Below are positions 10,498 through 23,445 of a DNA stretch of 64,000 nucleotides, in pieces (within the stretch, counting starts at the first letter, position 1; each line of letters opens with the position of its first letter). Below the pieces are notes generated by a model. The model saw nothing but the letters and a program-made list of their open reading frames with translations. It had not been told where the DNA came from and made no database searches. The position numbers and the translations under genes are program-made. This DNA comes from Siphonodentalium dalli. Taxonomy: Eukaryota > Mollusca > Scaphopoda > Gadilida > Siphonodentaliidae. The stretch covers positions 129,039,990 to 129,103,989 of the forward strand of contig CP136067.1 in assembly GCA_032622095.1 (NCBI GenBank), read 5' to 3'.

Positions 10498-11992
10498 GTG
10501 AATCAGAGAAGCCGGTATCTACGACGTCGTGTGTTGATGCTAGTGGGTGCATCCAGTGTTTGTTGTATGATTATGATAAATGCACGCATATATGAGTAAG
10601 ATTACGAAATGTTTTCACAGATGAGTTGGACGTTTGCGCACACCAGGGAGGATGCTGTTATATTTAGACCGGAATTCCAGGGAAATCGTCAACGTCGTGA
10701 CGTCATACTTTGGGCCCGACTAGATCCTTTTTCATGGAATTTCGAACTGCACCCTCCCTCTGTTAAAACCAAAATTTCGAACACTGGGAACTTCCATAGC
10801 TCCCCTTTCAGAACTGACGAAAAGTTCTGACATATACCTCATGTTTTTTTCACCGTTGGACAACTCAGACCATGCAATCACCCACCTTATATGATCTTAT
10901 ATGTTGGATACCTCTCGTGTGTTGATGCTAATGGGTGCACTCAGTGTTTGTTTTATGATTATGATGTATGAACGCATGTGTGATTAAGATTACGAAATGT
11001 TTTCACAGATGAGTTGGACGTTTGCGCACACCACGGAGGCTGCTTTTATATTTAGTCTGGAATTCCAGGGGAAATGCTTTTGGTCATGACCCGACTAGAT
11101 CATTTTACGAGGAATTTGTACCATCCCTCTGTTAAAGCCAAAATACCCAACACTGGTAACTTCCATAGCACCTCTTCCGAACGGACGGAAACATCTAACT
11201 CATGGTTTCTCATCGTTGTACAACTTAAACCGATCACCCACATTATATGCTATAGAAACCATTCAAAAATGGGAACCTCGAAACTCTAAAAGCATAGATG
11301 GCGAATCAGAGAATAAAATGATTCAACGACGCTGTGTGTTCATGGAATTCTAGGGATATCGTGAGCTTCATGCTTTTGGGCATGACCCGACTATATCCCT
11401 TTATGAAGGATTTCCAACTTTACCCTCCCTCTGTTAAAGCCAAAATTTCCTACACTTGAAATTTCCATAGCACCCCTATCCGAACTGACGAAAAGTTCTG
11501 ACATCTATACTCATGTTTTGTCACCGTTGGACAACTTGGACCAATCATCCACCTTATATGTTAGATACCTTTCCAAAATGAGGACCTATCAACACTAATA
11601 TAGCGTCGATATCAGAGAAGAAGGTAACAATGACGTCGTGTGTTGGTGCTAATGGGTGCATCCAGTGTTTGTTGTATGATTATATGATAAATGCACGCAT
11701 GTATGATTAAGATTACGAAATGTTTTCACAGATGAGTTGGACATTTGCCCACACCAGGGAGGCTGCTTTTATATTTAGACTGAAATTGCAGGGAAAGTGC
11801 TTTTGGGCATAACCCGACTGCATCCTTTTACGAGGAATTTCCAACTGTACACCCCCTCCGTTGAAGCCAACACTGGGAACTTCCATAGAACACCTTCCGA
11901 GCGGACGGAAACATCTAACTCATGTTTTCCCATTGTTGGACAACTTAACCCTTTCATGACTGGAGCTTCCTGAAAGTTTGCGAAAACCGTGT

Positions 11993-12071
11993 GCCAATGC
12001 ATTCTCTTATGTATGCGAGTCGCCCATAGGACGCCTCTCATATGCAGTAGAATATAAGATAATGCATTGGC
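11993..12071. repeat. P69 palindrome, copy 4 (degenerate)
   Basis: Outer parts of the stem match (GCCAATGCATTCTCTTAT); the right arm has a short insertion and substitutions. Confidence 0.8.
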
Positions 12072-12098
12072 CTAACAATATTTACCTGATCTTGTAAA

Positions 12099-12166
12099 CC
12101 AGTGCATTCTCTTATATATGCGAGGTTCCCTATGGAAGACTCACATATATAAGCGTATGCACTGGC
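12099..12166. repeat. P69 palindrome, copy 5 (degenerate)
   Basis: CCAGTGCATTCTCTTATATA is mirrored with substitutions at the right (AAGCGTATGCACTGG). Confidence 0.8.
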
Positions 12167-12560
12167 CCGTGGTCTTTAATGCTGCACCAGAGCAGCTCCC
12201 GTCATAAAGGGTTAAACCAATCACCCACCTTATATGATAGAAACCTTTCCATAATGGGGACCTCGAAACTCTAAAAGCACAGATGGCGAATCAGAGAAGA
12301 AGGTATCCACACCGCCGTGTGTTCATGTTAATGGGGTGCATCCAGTGTTTATTATATGATGATGATAAATGCATGCGTACGATTGCGAAATGATTTCACA
12401 GATGGGCTGAACATGTCCGAACATCAAGGAGGCCGTTACTATATTTTGCTTGGAATTCCAAAGAAATCCTCAACTGTTTCTCAAATTATATGATGTCATG
12501 TCTTCTGGTCGATGTGACTAAAGTACCATATTTTGTCTGATGTCTATAACTTCTTCGTTA

Positions 12561-12606
12561 TTAAAGGTACTCAATCCGATCAGGCGGTCCCCCATATCAT
12601 CAAGAT

Positions 12607-12639
<33 letters not shown>

Positions 12640-12994
12640 TTTCTTCAAAAATATGCTTTAGTTATCATAATCGATTAATTGCAACACAATAATGCTAACC
12701 ACTGTCAACTATGGTATCAAATTTCCCAAGTACGTGTTATTTATCAACATTTTGTTCAAAGAACAACAATATTACCACTTGATTTCAGAGTTATCCATCT
12801 TTATCCGTAATTTTGTCCGTTTGATGTCGTTTTTCTGGGCCAAACTTATTGCACATCTCGAGAAATAACAAACTTGAAAAATTGATATCTGATCACTCTG
12901 AGCTTTGATGGGTGGGTTCCTCGACTCGAATAAAATATTGTTTACCCCCGAAGCCAAAGAAATAGTAATTTAGCGTTAATAATGCATCTTTAAA
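12561..12994. mobile_element. Long-inverted-repeat element family B, copy 1
   Basis: The left end TTAAAGGTACTCAATCCGAT matches the ends of the family seen complete at 42626-43113. The right part carries the family landmarks (GAGCTTTGATGGGTGGGTTC, GAAGCCAAAGAAATAGTAAT) and a decayed end near 12994. It contains a (CAA)n microsatellite at 12607-12639. No transposase frame is visible. Confidence 0.8.
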
Positions 12995-14567
12995 GTTGTA
13001 GAGCTGTTCAACATAAACAATCTGTCCAACGAGGAACCGTGTCCACCCCTCACTATAGAAGATGCCAACCTAACAATATTGATTAGTACATCTTTCTAAT
13101 GTTTTCTATATGTTGGAACCCTTCCACAAAGTACCTGCATGTATGGCCAGGCATTGTACAACATTTTGTCGTTTGTGTAGGAAAATATCATTCACTTGGT
13201 CGAATCAAGTTGGTTCAAAGCCACACCATTACACTATCAGAACTTATAGGAAACTGGGGAGAGTATGTCCACCGCCCTACTGCGAAGGGAAATCGCCCCC
13301 TAAATTGTCCCCTAACGTGACACCGGGCCCTGTTTGTCGTGGGGTTGCATCCCGAGTGCGGTGTTGAAATACTGGTGGTACTACTGCGGGCGTTTCATCT
13401 GAGGCATCGACCTGTGCGTATACATGTATACGACTTAGCTTGCGGTCCACTTCGGTCGTACATTGACTCAAGCCGTCAAATGACTAGCAACACCTCTTCA
13501 GTCGAAGACACCTGTCCGGAACCCCTTCTATCATATAATGTCGATATTTTCTTATCTAATGCGATAATCAATTGGGACATGTTTTAGTTATTATTTTTAG
13601 AACAGACCATCATCATGAAACCTTTAGATTATCTCAGATAGAGATAAAGTTCTCCCGCTTGCTAAGTTCCGTGAGCCGTAGAATGTCCCAAATTGAATGT
13701 ATGTATTACCAGGAAATTCTAAATAAATTCAATATTAATTGATAGAAGGGTTTCCGGACAGGGATCTTCGTTCATATTTATTATTTTATACCCAGGAATC
13801 CTGAGGAATCTATATTAAACTTGTTATACGAAGAGATAGACCATCTGTACATGTCAGCATAAACTGTGTGAGGCTGGTCGTCAAACCCGAATCTAGGGGT
13901 TTACCCGGAAGAAATTTGTAACGAAGGTTTTTTTTGTATCATTCGAAGGAGAAATATCTTCTCTATAACATATCCAAAATCTGCTAAAATCCGTTTTGAA
14001 TTAAATGATTTACGGCGATTTTAAAAATGTCTATTTTCCAGCCTTGGGAAATAGGTTTTTCGACAATATACTTATCGGCGACACCGGAACGCATACACGG
14101 TTTGTGCTAAATTAGAATACAGAAAATAATGCAATCACGGCCACGAAATGGGTGTCAAAATGGCCGCAACTCCAAGCCATCTACGACGAAAGCAAGAATT
14201 TTGGATAACCACCTTGAAGTGGAAAATATATTGGTAATTTACATGTATGTTGTTAAATATCTTTAAATGTATACCATTTGAAGGTTTTATCGGTCACTGC
14301 AACGCAAGTTAAACCCAATGATTTACGTCTTTAAAGTTCGGGTTTTCTGCTTAAAATGCCTCCAACAGTCGGGCCAAACATAATGATTTCGGGCATGCAA
14401 CATACGACATAATGGTTTGCCACACAGTATGTGGTAGTTTCATTCGGAATGATGATTAATTATTGAATGTAACGCAGACATTGAAGTGATTTGACGGTTC
14501 CATGAGACCCTGTTTTCACGTTCTCCCTCGTGAGATACATTATATATAGAGAGAATTCGTATATATC
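12995..14567. other. Non-coding stretch with a less AT-rich patch
   Basis: At 13250-13520 the base composition is less AT-rich and frames on both strands overlap, but none resembles a known protein. Nothing else recognised. Confidence 0.35.
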
Positions 14568-14674
14568 TTATCAAAACTCTCATTGAGAGCTTTTCGATGA
14601 ATGGCAACAAGCCATATTTCCGACTAATCCTGAAAAAATACCCATAATTCGATTATTTAGGGCATTACTGTAAG
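14568..14674. repeat. Half copy of the 8752 palindrome
   Basis: It matches the right arm of 8752-8968 (GAATGGCAACAAGCCATATT, then CCGACTAATCCTGAAAAA), with small deletions and a short stretch of the left arm before it. The second arm is missing. Confidence 0.85.
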
Positions 14675-15041
14675 ATTGGACCTTTCAATCAGATAATTAT
14701 CAACATAATTTGTCAACCAATCAACGACTGAGCCGGTCGCTTGCTGCTTTGAACATTCTTTGTTCGTCAAAATTTTTATATTCGCTCATACTTTCAGTGT
14801 TAAATTGCCTATATTTAAACAGCTTTAAATCCCAACTTGAAAAGTAAAGTTTAAGCTAGTCTTAGAGTATTCCATGTCACTGAATTAGGGCCTATTTAAA
14901 CCTGGTCCAGGCAGTTCCATGGTTTAGCGGTATTGTCTGTATATCGTCGAGCTTAATAATCGTACTTGCCTAATGCGGACCGCCGCGTTCTATCGACAGC
15001 GAAAATCGATAATTACGACAACGAATATTTTTGATTGAGAA
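14675..15041. other. Non-coding stretch
   Basis: No gene seen. The last 40 bp (AATTACGACAACGAATATTT) resemble 32621-32650 inside another element. Confidence 0.4.
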
Positions 15042-15499
15042 TTAAAGGCCCACTTAATTTTCGAGTCACCGATTATTTTTTTTGATAGTGCTTTGATATA
15101 CGGTTTTAATAACAATCTATGCCATAAAATATGATTAAAATACTATAATTCATCATCATTTGGAACGTCTGTGTCTCAGAAGGTGCCCACAGAGAAATAG
15201 AAAATAGCTGAAATCATAAAATCATTTCCCCCGTTATGGCTCCAAGAATTAAGGGGATTAAATCTATATCTAAATATATAGAGTTATTCCCCTTCCATTG
15301 AAAGTAATCGACTTTGTGCATAAAATTTTAGCACAGAATGTTCAGACGTCGATATCTCAACAAACACAACAAGTTCATAGTTTATTACATGAATACGTTG
15401 AAAATACAATGTTTTGGAGTTTCCCCTTTCAAACGGTATATAATATGGCATATTTTATGTAATGTGATCTGGGGGTTCAAAAATTAAGTGGGCCTTTAA
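15042..15499. mobile_element. Terminal-inverted-repeat element family C, complete copy
   Basis: The ends are TTAAAGGCCCACTTAATTTT and its mirror AAAATTAAGTGGGCCTTTAA. At about 458 bp with no coding capacity it is MITE-like. The interior matches, in reverse, the left part of 32076-33491 and parts of 51996-53287, which gives a reference for insertions in those copies. Confidence 0.85.
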
Positions 15500-15813
15500 G
15501 CGCTCACACATGTAAATGATTGGGGATAAGTTTTTTTGACAATTGCTATCATCGCTTTTGTTCCATAACCTTAAACCGTCGACTAAGCCATATAATTGAT
15601 TATCCAGCTAAACCCGGTTTAGTGAGGCTAGTCCTGAGATGACGAATCCGTCTTTTAGGGACCGTAGTTTAGAATTGTTTATACAATCAGTTCAATGGGT
15701 GGGGGTGGGCTATAAATAATTAAGGTTGGTGGCCTGTTTGCATGCCCACAAATGCGTATACATATATTATTCCACCTATAATTATACGCACACAATTATA
15801 TAGCGATATATAC
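15500..15813. other. Non-coding stretch
   Basis: Nothing recognised. Confidence 0.4.
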
Positions 15814-16156
15814 TTAAAGGCACGGGCGGCCTTCGCGGTGGGCATGCTGTTAAAATAGTCACATCCGTTAACACTGCTATGAACAGAAAGAATATTAAAA
15901 TATAGACATATTTTATTCTTATACCAATCATAAATATCGTGTAAATAGTATGTTATTGTCAAGTTTGTACGCTTTGTTATGTAAACAAAAGCCAAACAAA
16001 GCGTGCGAACTTGACATTAACATACCATTTATGCGATAGTTATGATTGGCTTAAGAACAAGGTCTGTCCATATTTAATATTCTTTCTGTTTATGGCGGTT
16101 TTAACGGATGTGACTAGTTAACCGCATACCGACCGCGAAGGCCATCCGTACCTTTA
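15814..16156. mobile_element. Foldback element with ~165-bp arms
   Basis: TTAAAGGCACGGGCGGCCTT is mirrored by GAAGGCCATCCGTACCTTTAA. The arms run almost to the centre near 15985 (TTATGTAAACAAAAGCC) with scattered mismatches. It is bordered by similar direct sequences, ATAGCGATATATACTTAA on the left and ATAGCGAAATATACTTAA (16177) on the right. No coding capacity. Confidence 0.85.
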
Positions 16157-17062
16157 ATCGTGGTCCATGATTAGATAGCGAAATATACTTAATCGGGGTC
16201 CACGATTAGATAACGATGGATAATAGTTCAATCGCAGCAACACGTACCACGCAAGGTTAGGATTTTATTTCAAAATGATTACCCTGGGTTAATCGGAAGG
16301 GTGATAACTCTATATAGAACGTACTTTGACGAATTTCCAACACCACAAGTGATCAATTTGGTAGGACATAAGTCAAATTCTCCTATTGGGTGGGTACTTG
16401 TGGAGGCTATGGTTCGCGCACTTTAAAACTCTTCTTCAAATATCTCCGTTATTTCGTCATTAATCCTAACCTCGCGTGGCACTTTTTACTGATATTTAAT
16501 ATCAAATCGTGAACACCGATTAAGTATCTGTCGCTATATAATCGTGTGCGTAGTGGATGATTAATCTGCACATTATTTCCCATATTGTACTTTTCCTTTA
16601 GGAACCGCTCTTTCCATTTTGGCACCACTGTTTTATTTATGTCGCCATTCGTTAATTCGTTGGCCCTTTCGTTTTCATTCATCCATGTCGAACAGAATCC
16701 CCCTGCCCTGACCAACCGACATTTCACATATTGATACTGGTGTTAAGCGCACTGTAGCTAATTAACCGCAGGGTGCTTCCGAATTGTCTATATAAATGTA
16801 TTCAGTATATGTTGTCAGAAAAGCATCGTGGAGTTTCCATAGATGCTGTATAGTGTATACGCAATAATTGAGTAACAGTAATTGATATAAGGGAGGCTAC
16901 TCTGTCCATGCTCGGTATTAGAATGCATGGTAGAGTTAGCGAACTTTCCGTGGAGCTGATATGTGCATTAAAGATATACCATGTGGCTATTCTACTACTT
17001 CAAACGTATACATTACTAATCAGCAACAATGTCGTGTTGAAGAGCGTATGTAAGATTTAAAG
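16157..17062. other. Non-coding stretch
   Basis: A 92-codon minus-strand frame (16449-16727) has a plausible composition but no recognised domain. No other structure seen before the satellite. Confidence 0.35.
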
Positions 17063-17120
17063 GCCTCGGGTACCATACAAACCTCAAGGGATGGAGTGCT
17101 CCATATATAGAGGGGGTCTC

Positions 17121-18440
17121 GGGTACCATACAAACCTCAAGGGTTGGAGTGCTCCATATATAGAGGGAGCATCGGGTACCATACAAACCTCAAGGGATGG
17201 AGTGCTCCATATATAGGGGAGTATCGGATACCATACAAACATCAAGGGATGGAGTGCACCATATATAGGGGGGGTCTCGGGTACCATACAAACCTCAAGG
17301 GTTGGAGTGCTCCATATATAGAGGGAGCATCGGGTACCATACAAACCTCAAGGGATGGAGTGCTCCATATATAGGGGAGTATCGGATACCATACAAACAT
17401 CAAGGGATGGAGTGCACCATATATAGGGGGGGTCTCGGGTACCATACAAACCTCAAGGGTTGGAGTGCTCCATATATAGAGGGAGCATCGGGTACCATAC
17501 AAACCTCAAGGGATGGAGTGCTCCATATATAGGGGAGTATCGGATACCATACAAACATCAAGGGATGGAGTGCACCATATATAGGGGGAGTCTCGGGTAC
17601 CATACAAACCTCAAGGGATGGAGTGCTCCATATATAGGGGAGTATCGGATACCATACAAACATCAAGGGATGGAGTGCACCATATATAGGGGGAGTCTCG
17701 GGTACCATACAAACCTCAAGGGATGGAGTGCTCCATATATAGGGGAGTATCGGATACCATACAAACATCAAGGGATGGAGTGCACCATATATAGGGGGAG
17801 TCTCGGGTACCATACAAACCTCAAGGGATGGAGTGCTCCATATATAGAGGGAGCATCGGGTACCATACAAACCTCAAGGGATGGAGTGCTCCATATATAG
17901 GGGAGTATCGGATACCATACAAACATCAAGGGATGGAGTGCACCATATATAGGGGGAGTCTCGGGTACCATACAAACCTCAAGGGATGGAGTGCTCCATA
18001 TATAGGGGAGTATCGGATACCATACAAACATCAAGGGATGGAGTGCACCATATATAGGGGGAGTCTCGGGTACCATACAAACCTCAAGGGATGGAGTGCT
18101 CCATATATAGAGGGAGCATCGGGTACCATACAAACCTCAAGGGATGGAGTGCTCCATATATAGGGGAGTATCGGATACCATACAAACATCAAGGGATGGA
18201 GTGCACCATATATAGGGGGAGTCTCGGGTACCATACAAATCTCAAGGGATGGAGTGCTCCATATATAGAGGGAGCATCGGGTACCATACAAACCTCAAGG
18301 GATGGAGTGCTCCATATATAGGGGAGTATCGGATACCATACAAACATCAAGGGATGGAGTGCACCATATATAGGGGGAGTCTCGGGTACCATACAAACCT
18401 CAAGGGATGGAGTGCTCCATATATAGAGGGAGCCTCGGGT
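17121..18440. repeat. 158-bp higher-order repeat zone of the satellite
   Basis: Trimers of 53+53+52 bp recur at 158-bp spacing (for example 17144, 17302 and 17460), alternating with 105-bp dimers. The 52-bp unit resets the frame so that the TAG in the unit is skipped, which is why longer open frames appear only here. Confidence 0.9.
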
Positions 18441-18850
18441 ACCATACAAACCTCAAGGGATGGAGTGCACCATATATAGAGGGAGCCTAGGGTACCATAC
18501 AAACATCAAGGGATGGAGTGCACCATATATAGAGGGAGCCTAGGGTACCATACAAACATCAAGGGATGGAGTGCTCCATATATAGAGGGAGCCTCGGGTA
18601 CCATACAAACCTCAAGGGATGGAGTGCTCCATATATAGAGGGAGCCTAGGGTACCATACAAACATCAAGGGATGGAGTGCTCCATATATAGAGGGAGCCT
18701 AGGGTACCATACAAACATCAAGGGATGGAGTGCTCCATATATAGAGGGAGCCTAGGGTACCATACAAACATCAAGGGATGGAGTGCACCATATATAGAGG
18801 GAGCCTAGGGTACCATACAAACATCAAGGGATGGAGTGCTCCATATATAG

Positions 18851-19747
18851 AGGGAGCCTCGGGTACCATACAAACCTCAAGGGATGGAGTGCTCCATATA
18901 TAGAGGGAGCCTAGGGTACCATACAAACATCAAGGGATGGAGTGCTCCATATATAGAGGGAGCCTAGGGTACCATACAAACATCAAGGGATGGAGTGCTC
19001 CATATATAGAGGGAGCCTAGGGTACCATACAAACATCAAGGGATGGAGTGCTCCATATATAGAGGGAGTCTCGGGTACCATACAAACCTCAAGGGATGGA
19101 GTGCTCCATATATAGAGGGAGTCTCGGGTACCATACAAACATCAAGGGATGGAGTGCTCCATATATAGAGGGAGTCTCGGGTACCATACAAACCTCAAGG
19201 GATGGAGTGCTCCATATATAGAGGGAGCCTAGGGTACCATACAAACCTCAAGGGATGGAGTGCTCCATATATAGAGGGAGCCTAGGGTACCATACAAACA
19301 TCAAGGGATGGAGTGCTCCATATATAGAGGGAGCCTCGGGTACCATACAAACCTCAAGGGATGGAGTGCTCCATATATAGAGGGAGCCTAGGGTACCATA
19401 CAAACATCAAGGGATGGAGTGCTCCATATATAGAGGGAGCCTAGGGTACCATACAAACATCAAGGGATGGAGTGCTCCATATATAGAGGGAGCCTAGGGT
19501 ACCATACAAACATCAAGGGATGGAGTGCTCCATATATAGAGGGAGTCTCGGGTACCATACAAACCTCAAGGGATGGAGTGCTCCATATATAGAGGGAGTC
19601 TCGGGTACCATACAAACATCAAGGGATGGAGTGCTCCATATATAGAGGGAGTCTCGGGTACCATACAAACCTCAAGGGATGGAGTGCTCCATATATAGAG
19701 GGAGCCTAGGGTACCATACAAACCTCAAGGGATGGAGTGCTCCATAT
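18851..19747. repeat. 477-bp (9-unit) higher-order duplication
   Basis: The order of unit variants from 18851 repeats from 19328, an offset of 9 x 53 bp, and holds for about 420 bp before diverging. Confidence 0.85.
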
Positions 19748-22700
19748 ATAGGGGGAGTCTCGGGTACCATACAAACCTCAAGGGATGGAGTGCTCCATAT
19801 ATAGGGGGAGTCTCGGGTACCATACAAACCTCAAGGGATGGAGTGCTCCATATATAGAGGGAGCCTAGGGTACCATACAAACCTCAAGGGATGGAGTGCT
19901 CCATATATAGAGGGAGCCTCGGGTACCATACAAACCTCAAGGGATGGAGTGCTCCATATATAGAGGGAGTCTAGGGTACCATACAAACCTCAAGGGATGG
20001 AGTGCTCCATATATAGAGGGAGTCTCGGGTACCATACAAACCTCAAGGGATGGAGTGCACCATATATAGGGGGAGTCTCGGGTACCATACAAACCTCAAG
20101 GGATGGAGTGCTCCATATATAGAGGGAGCCTAGGGTACCATACAAACATCAAGGGATGGAGTGCTCCATATATAGAGGGAGCCTAGGGTACCATACAAAC
20201 CTCAAGGGATGGAGTGCACCATATATAGAGGGAGCCTAGGGTACCATACAAACATCAAGGGATGGAGTGCACCATATATAGAGGGAGCCTAGGGTACCAT
20301 ACAAACCTCAAGGGATGGAGTGCTCCATATATAGAGGGAGCCTAGGGTACCATACAAACCTCAAGGGATGGAGTGCTCCATATATAGAGGGAGCCTAGGG
20401 TACCATACAAACCTCAAGGGTTGGAGTGCTCCATATATAGGGGGAGTATCGGATACCATACAAACCTCAAGGGATGGAGTGCTCCATATATAGAGGGAGT
20501 CTAGGGTACCATACAAACCTCAAGGGATGGAGTGCTCCATATATAGAGGGAGTCTCGGGTACCATACAAACCTCAAGGGATGGAGTGCTCCATATATAGA
20601 GGGAGTCTCGGGTACCATACAAACCTCAAGGGATGGAGTGCTCCATATATAGAGGGAGTCTCGGGTACCATACAAACCTCAAGGGATGGAGTGCTCCATA
20701 TATAGAGGGAGTCTAGGGTACCATACAAACCTCAAGGGATGGAGTGCTCCATATATAGAGGGAGCATCGGGTACCATACAAACATCAAGGGATGGAGTGC
20801 TCCATATATAGAGGGAGTCTCGGGTACCATACAAACCTCAAGGGATGGAGTGCTCCATATATAGAGGGAGTCTCGGGTACCATACAAACCTCAAGGGATG
20901 GAGTGCTCCATATATAGAGGGAGCCTAGGGTACCATACAAACCTCAAGGGATGGAGTGCTCCATATATAGAGGGAGCATCGGGTACCATACAAACCTCAA
21001 GGGATGGAGTGCTCCATATATAGGGGAGTATCGGATACCATACAAACATCAAGGGATGGAGTGCACCATATATAGAGGGAGCCTAGGGTACCATACAAAC
21101 CTCAAGGGATGGAGTGCACCATATATAGAGGGAGCCTAGGGTACCATACAAACCTCAAGGGATGGAGTGCACCATATATAGAGGGAGCCTAGGGTACCAT
21201 ACAAACCTCAAGGGATGGAGTGCACCATATATAGAGGGAGCCTAGGGTACCATACAAACCTCAAGGGATGGAGTGCACCATATATAGAGGGAGCCTAGGG
21301 TACCATACAAACCTCAAGGGATGGAGTGCACCATATATAGAGGGAGCCTAGGGTACCATACAAACATCAAGGGATGGAGTGCTCCATATATAGAGGGAGC
21401 CTCGGGTACCATACAAACCTCAAGGGATGGAGTGCTCCATATATAGAGGGAGCCTAGGGTACCATACAAACATCAAGGGATGGAGTGCTCCATATATAGA
21501 GGGAGCCTAGGGTACCATACAAACATCAAGGGATGGAGTGCTCCATATATAGAGGGAGCCTAGGGTACCATACAAACATCAAGGGATGGAGTGCTCCATA
21601 TATAGAGGGAGTCTCGGGTACCATACAAACCTCAAGGGATGGAGTGCTCCATATATAGAGGGAGTCTCGGGTACCATACAAACATCAAGGGATGGAGTGC
21701 TCCATATATAGAGGGAGTCTCGGGTACCATACAAACCTCAAGGGATGGAGTGCTCCATATATAGAGGGAGCCTAGGGTACCATACAAACCTCAAGGGATG
21801 GAGTGCTCCATATATAGGGGGAGTCTCGGGTACCATACAAACCTCAAGGGATGGAGTGCTCCATATATAGGGGGAGTCTCGGGTACCATACAAACCTCAA
21901 GGGATGGAGTGCTCCATATATAGAGGGAGCCTAGGGTACCATACAAACCTCAAGGGATGGAGTGCTCCATATATAGAGGGAGCCTCGGGTACCATACAAA
22001 CCTCAAGGGATGGAGTGCTCCATATATAGAGGGAGTCTAGGGTACCATACAAACCTCAAGGGATGGAGTGCTCCATATATAGAGGGAGTCTCGGGTACCA
22101 TACAAACCTCAAGGGATGGAGTGCACCATATATAGGGGGAGTCTCGGGTACCATACAAACCTCAAGGGATGGAGTGCTCCATATATAGAGGGAGCCTAGG
22201 GTACCATACAAACATCAAGGGATGGAGTGCTCCATATATAGAGGGAGCCTAGGGTACCATACAAACCTCAAGGGATGGAGTGCACCATATATAGAGGGAG
22301 CCTAGGGTACCATACAAACATCAAGGGATGGAGTGCACCATATATAGAGGGAGCCTAGGGTACCATACAAACCTCAAGGGATGGAGTGCTCCATATATAG
22401 AGGGAGCCTAGGGTACCATACAAACCTCAAGGGATGGAGTGCTCCATATATAGAGGGAGCCTAGGGTACCATACAAACCTCAAGGGTTGGAGTGCTCCAT
22501 ATATAGGGGGAGTATCGGATACCATACAAACCTCAAGGGATGGAGTGCTCCATATATAGAGGGAGTCTAGGGTACCATACAAACCTCAAGGGATGGAGTG
22601 CTCCATATATAGAGGGAGTCTCGGGTACCATACAAACCTCAAGGGATGGAGTGCTCCATATATAGAGGGAGTCTCGGGTACCATACAAACCTCAAGGGAT

Positions 22701-23445
22701 GGAGTGCTCCATATATAGAGGGAGTCTCGGGTACCATACAAACCTCAAGGGATGGAGTGCTCCATATATAGAGGGAGTCTAGGGTACCATACAAACCTCA
22801 AGGGATGGAGTGCTCCATATATAGAGGGAGCATCGGGTACCATACAAACATCAAGGGATGGAGTGCTCCATATATAGAGGGAGTCTCGGGTACCATACAA
22901 ACCTCAAGGGATGGAGTGCTCCATATATAGAGGGAGTCTCGGGTACCATACAAACCTCAAGGGATGGAGTGCTCCATATATAGAGGGAGCCTAGGGTACC
23001 ATACAAACCTCAAGGGATGGAGTGCTCCATATATAGAGGGAGCATCGGGTACCATACAAACCTCAAGGGATGGAGTGCTCCATATATAGGGGAGTATCGG
23101 ATACCATACAAACATCAAGGGATGGAGTGCACCATATATAGAGGGAGCCTAGGGTACCATACAAACCTCAAGGGATGGAGTGCACCATATATAGAGGGAG
23201 CCTAGGGTACCATACAAACCTCAAGGGATGGAGTGCACCATATATAGAGGGAGCCTAGGGTACCATACAAACCTCAAGGGATGGAGTGCACCATATATAG
23301 AGGGAGCCTAGGGTACCATACAAACCTCAAGGGATGGAGTGCACCATATATAGAGGGAGCCTAGGGTACCATACAAACCTCAAGGGATGGAGTGCACCAT
23401 ATATAGAGGGAGCCTAGGGTACCATACAAACATCAAGGGATGGAG
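19265..23445. repeat. 2066-bp tandem segmental duplication inside the satellite
   Basis: The variant order from about 19265 recurs from about 21331 at an offset of 2066 bp (39 units minus 1 bp). Check points agree: 19305/21371, 19681/21747, 20418/22484 (a rare GGGTTGG unit) and 20951/23017 (a 52-bp unit). No difference was seen at the places I compared. Confidence 0.92.

Larger units (their letters stand above)
11945..12215. mobile_element. piggyBac-like element with visible empty site, 271 bp
   Basis: The ends are TTAACCCTTTCATGACTGGA and its mirror ending CATAAAGGGTTAA. It carries two degenerate P69 palindromes (11993-12071 and 12099-12166). It sits inside one unit of the 400-bp array: the neighbouring unit reads CAACTTAAACCGATCACCC at 11220, while here CAAC-TTAA precedes and TTAA-ACCAATCACCC follows the element. 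Exactly one TTAA was duplicated. Confidence 0.92.
10498..12480. repeat. Degenerate ~400-bp tandem array, about 4.5 units
   Basis: The landmark GTGTGTTGATGCTAATGGGT or its variants occurs near 10530, 10918, 11327, 11638 and 12315. The landmarks CACAGATGAGTTGGAC and CCGTTGGACAACT follow in order in most units. Spacing is about 388, 409, 311 (internally deleted) and 677 bp; the last becomes 406 bp once the 271-bp transposon at 11945-12215 is removed. Frames inside are short and unrelated to one another. Confidence 0.85.
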
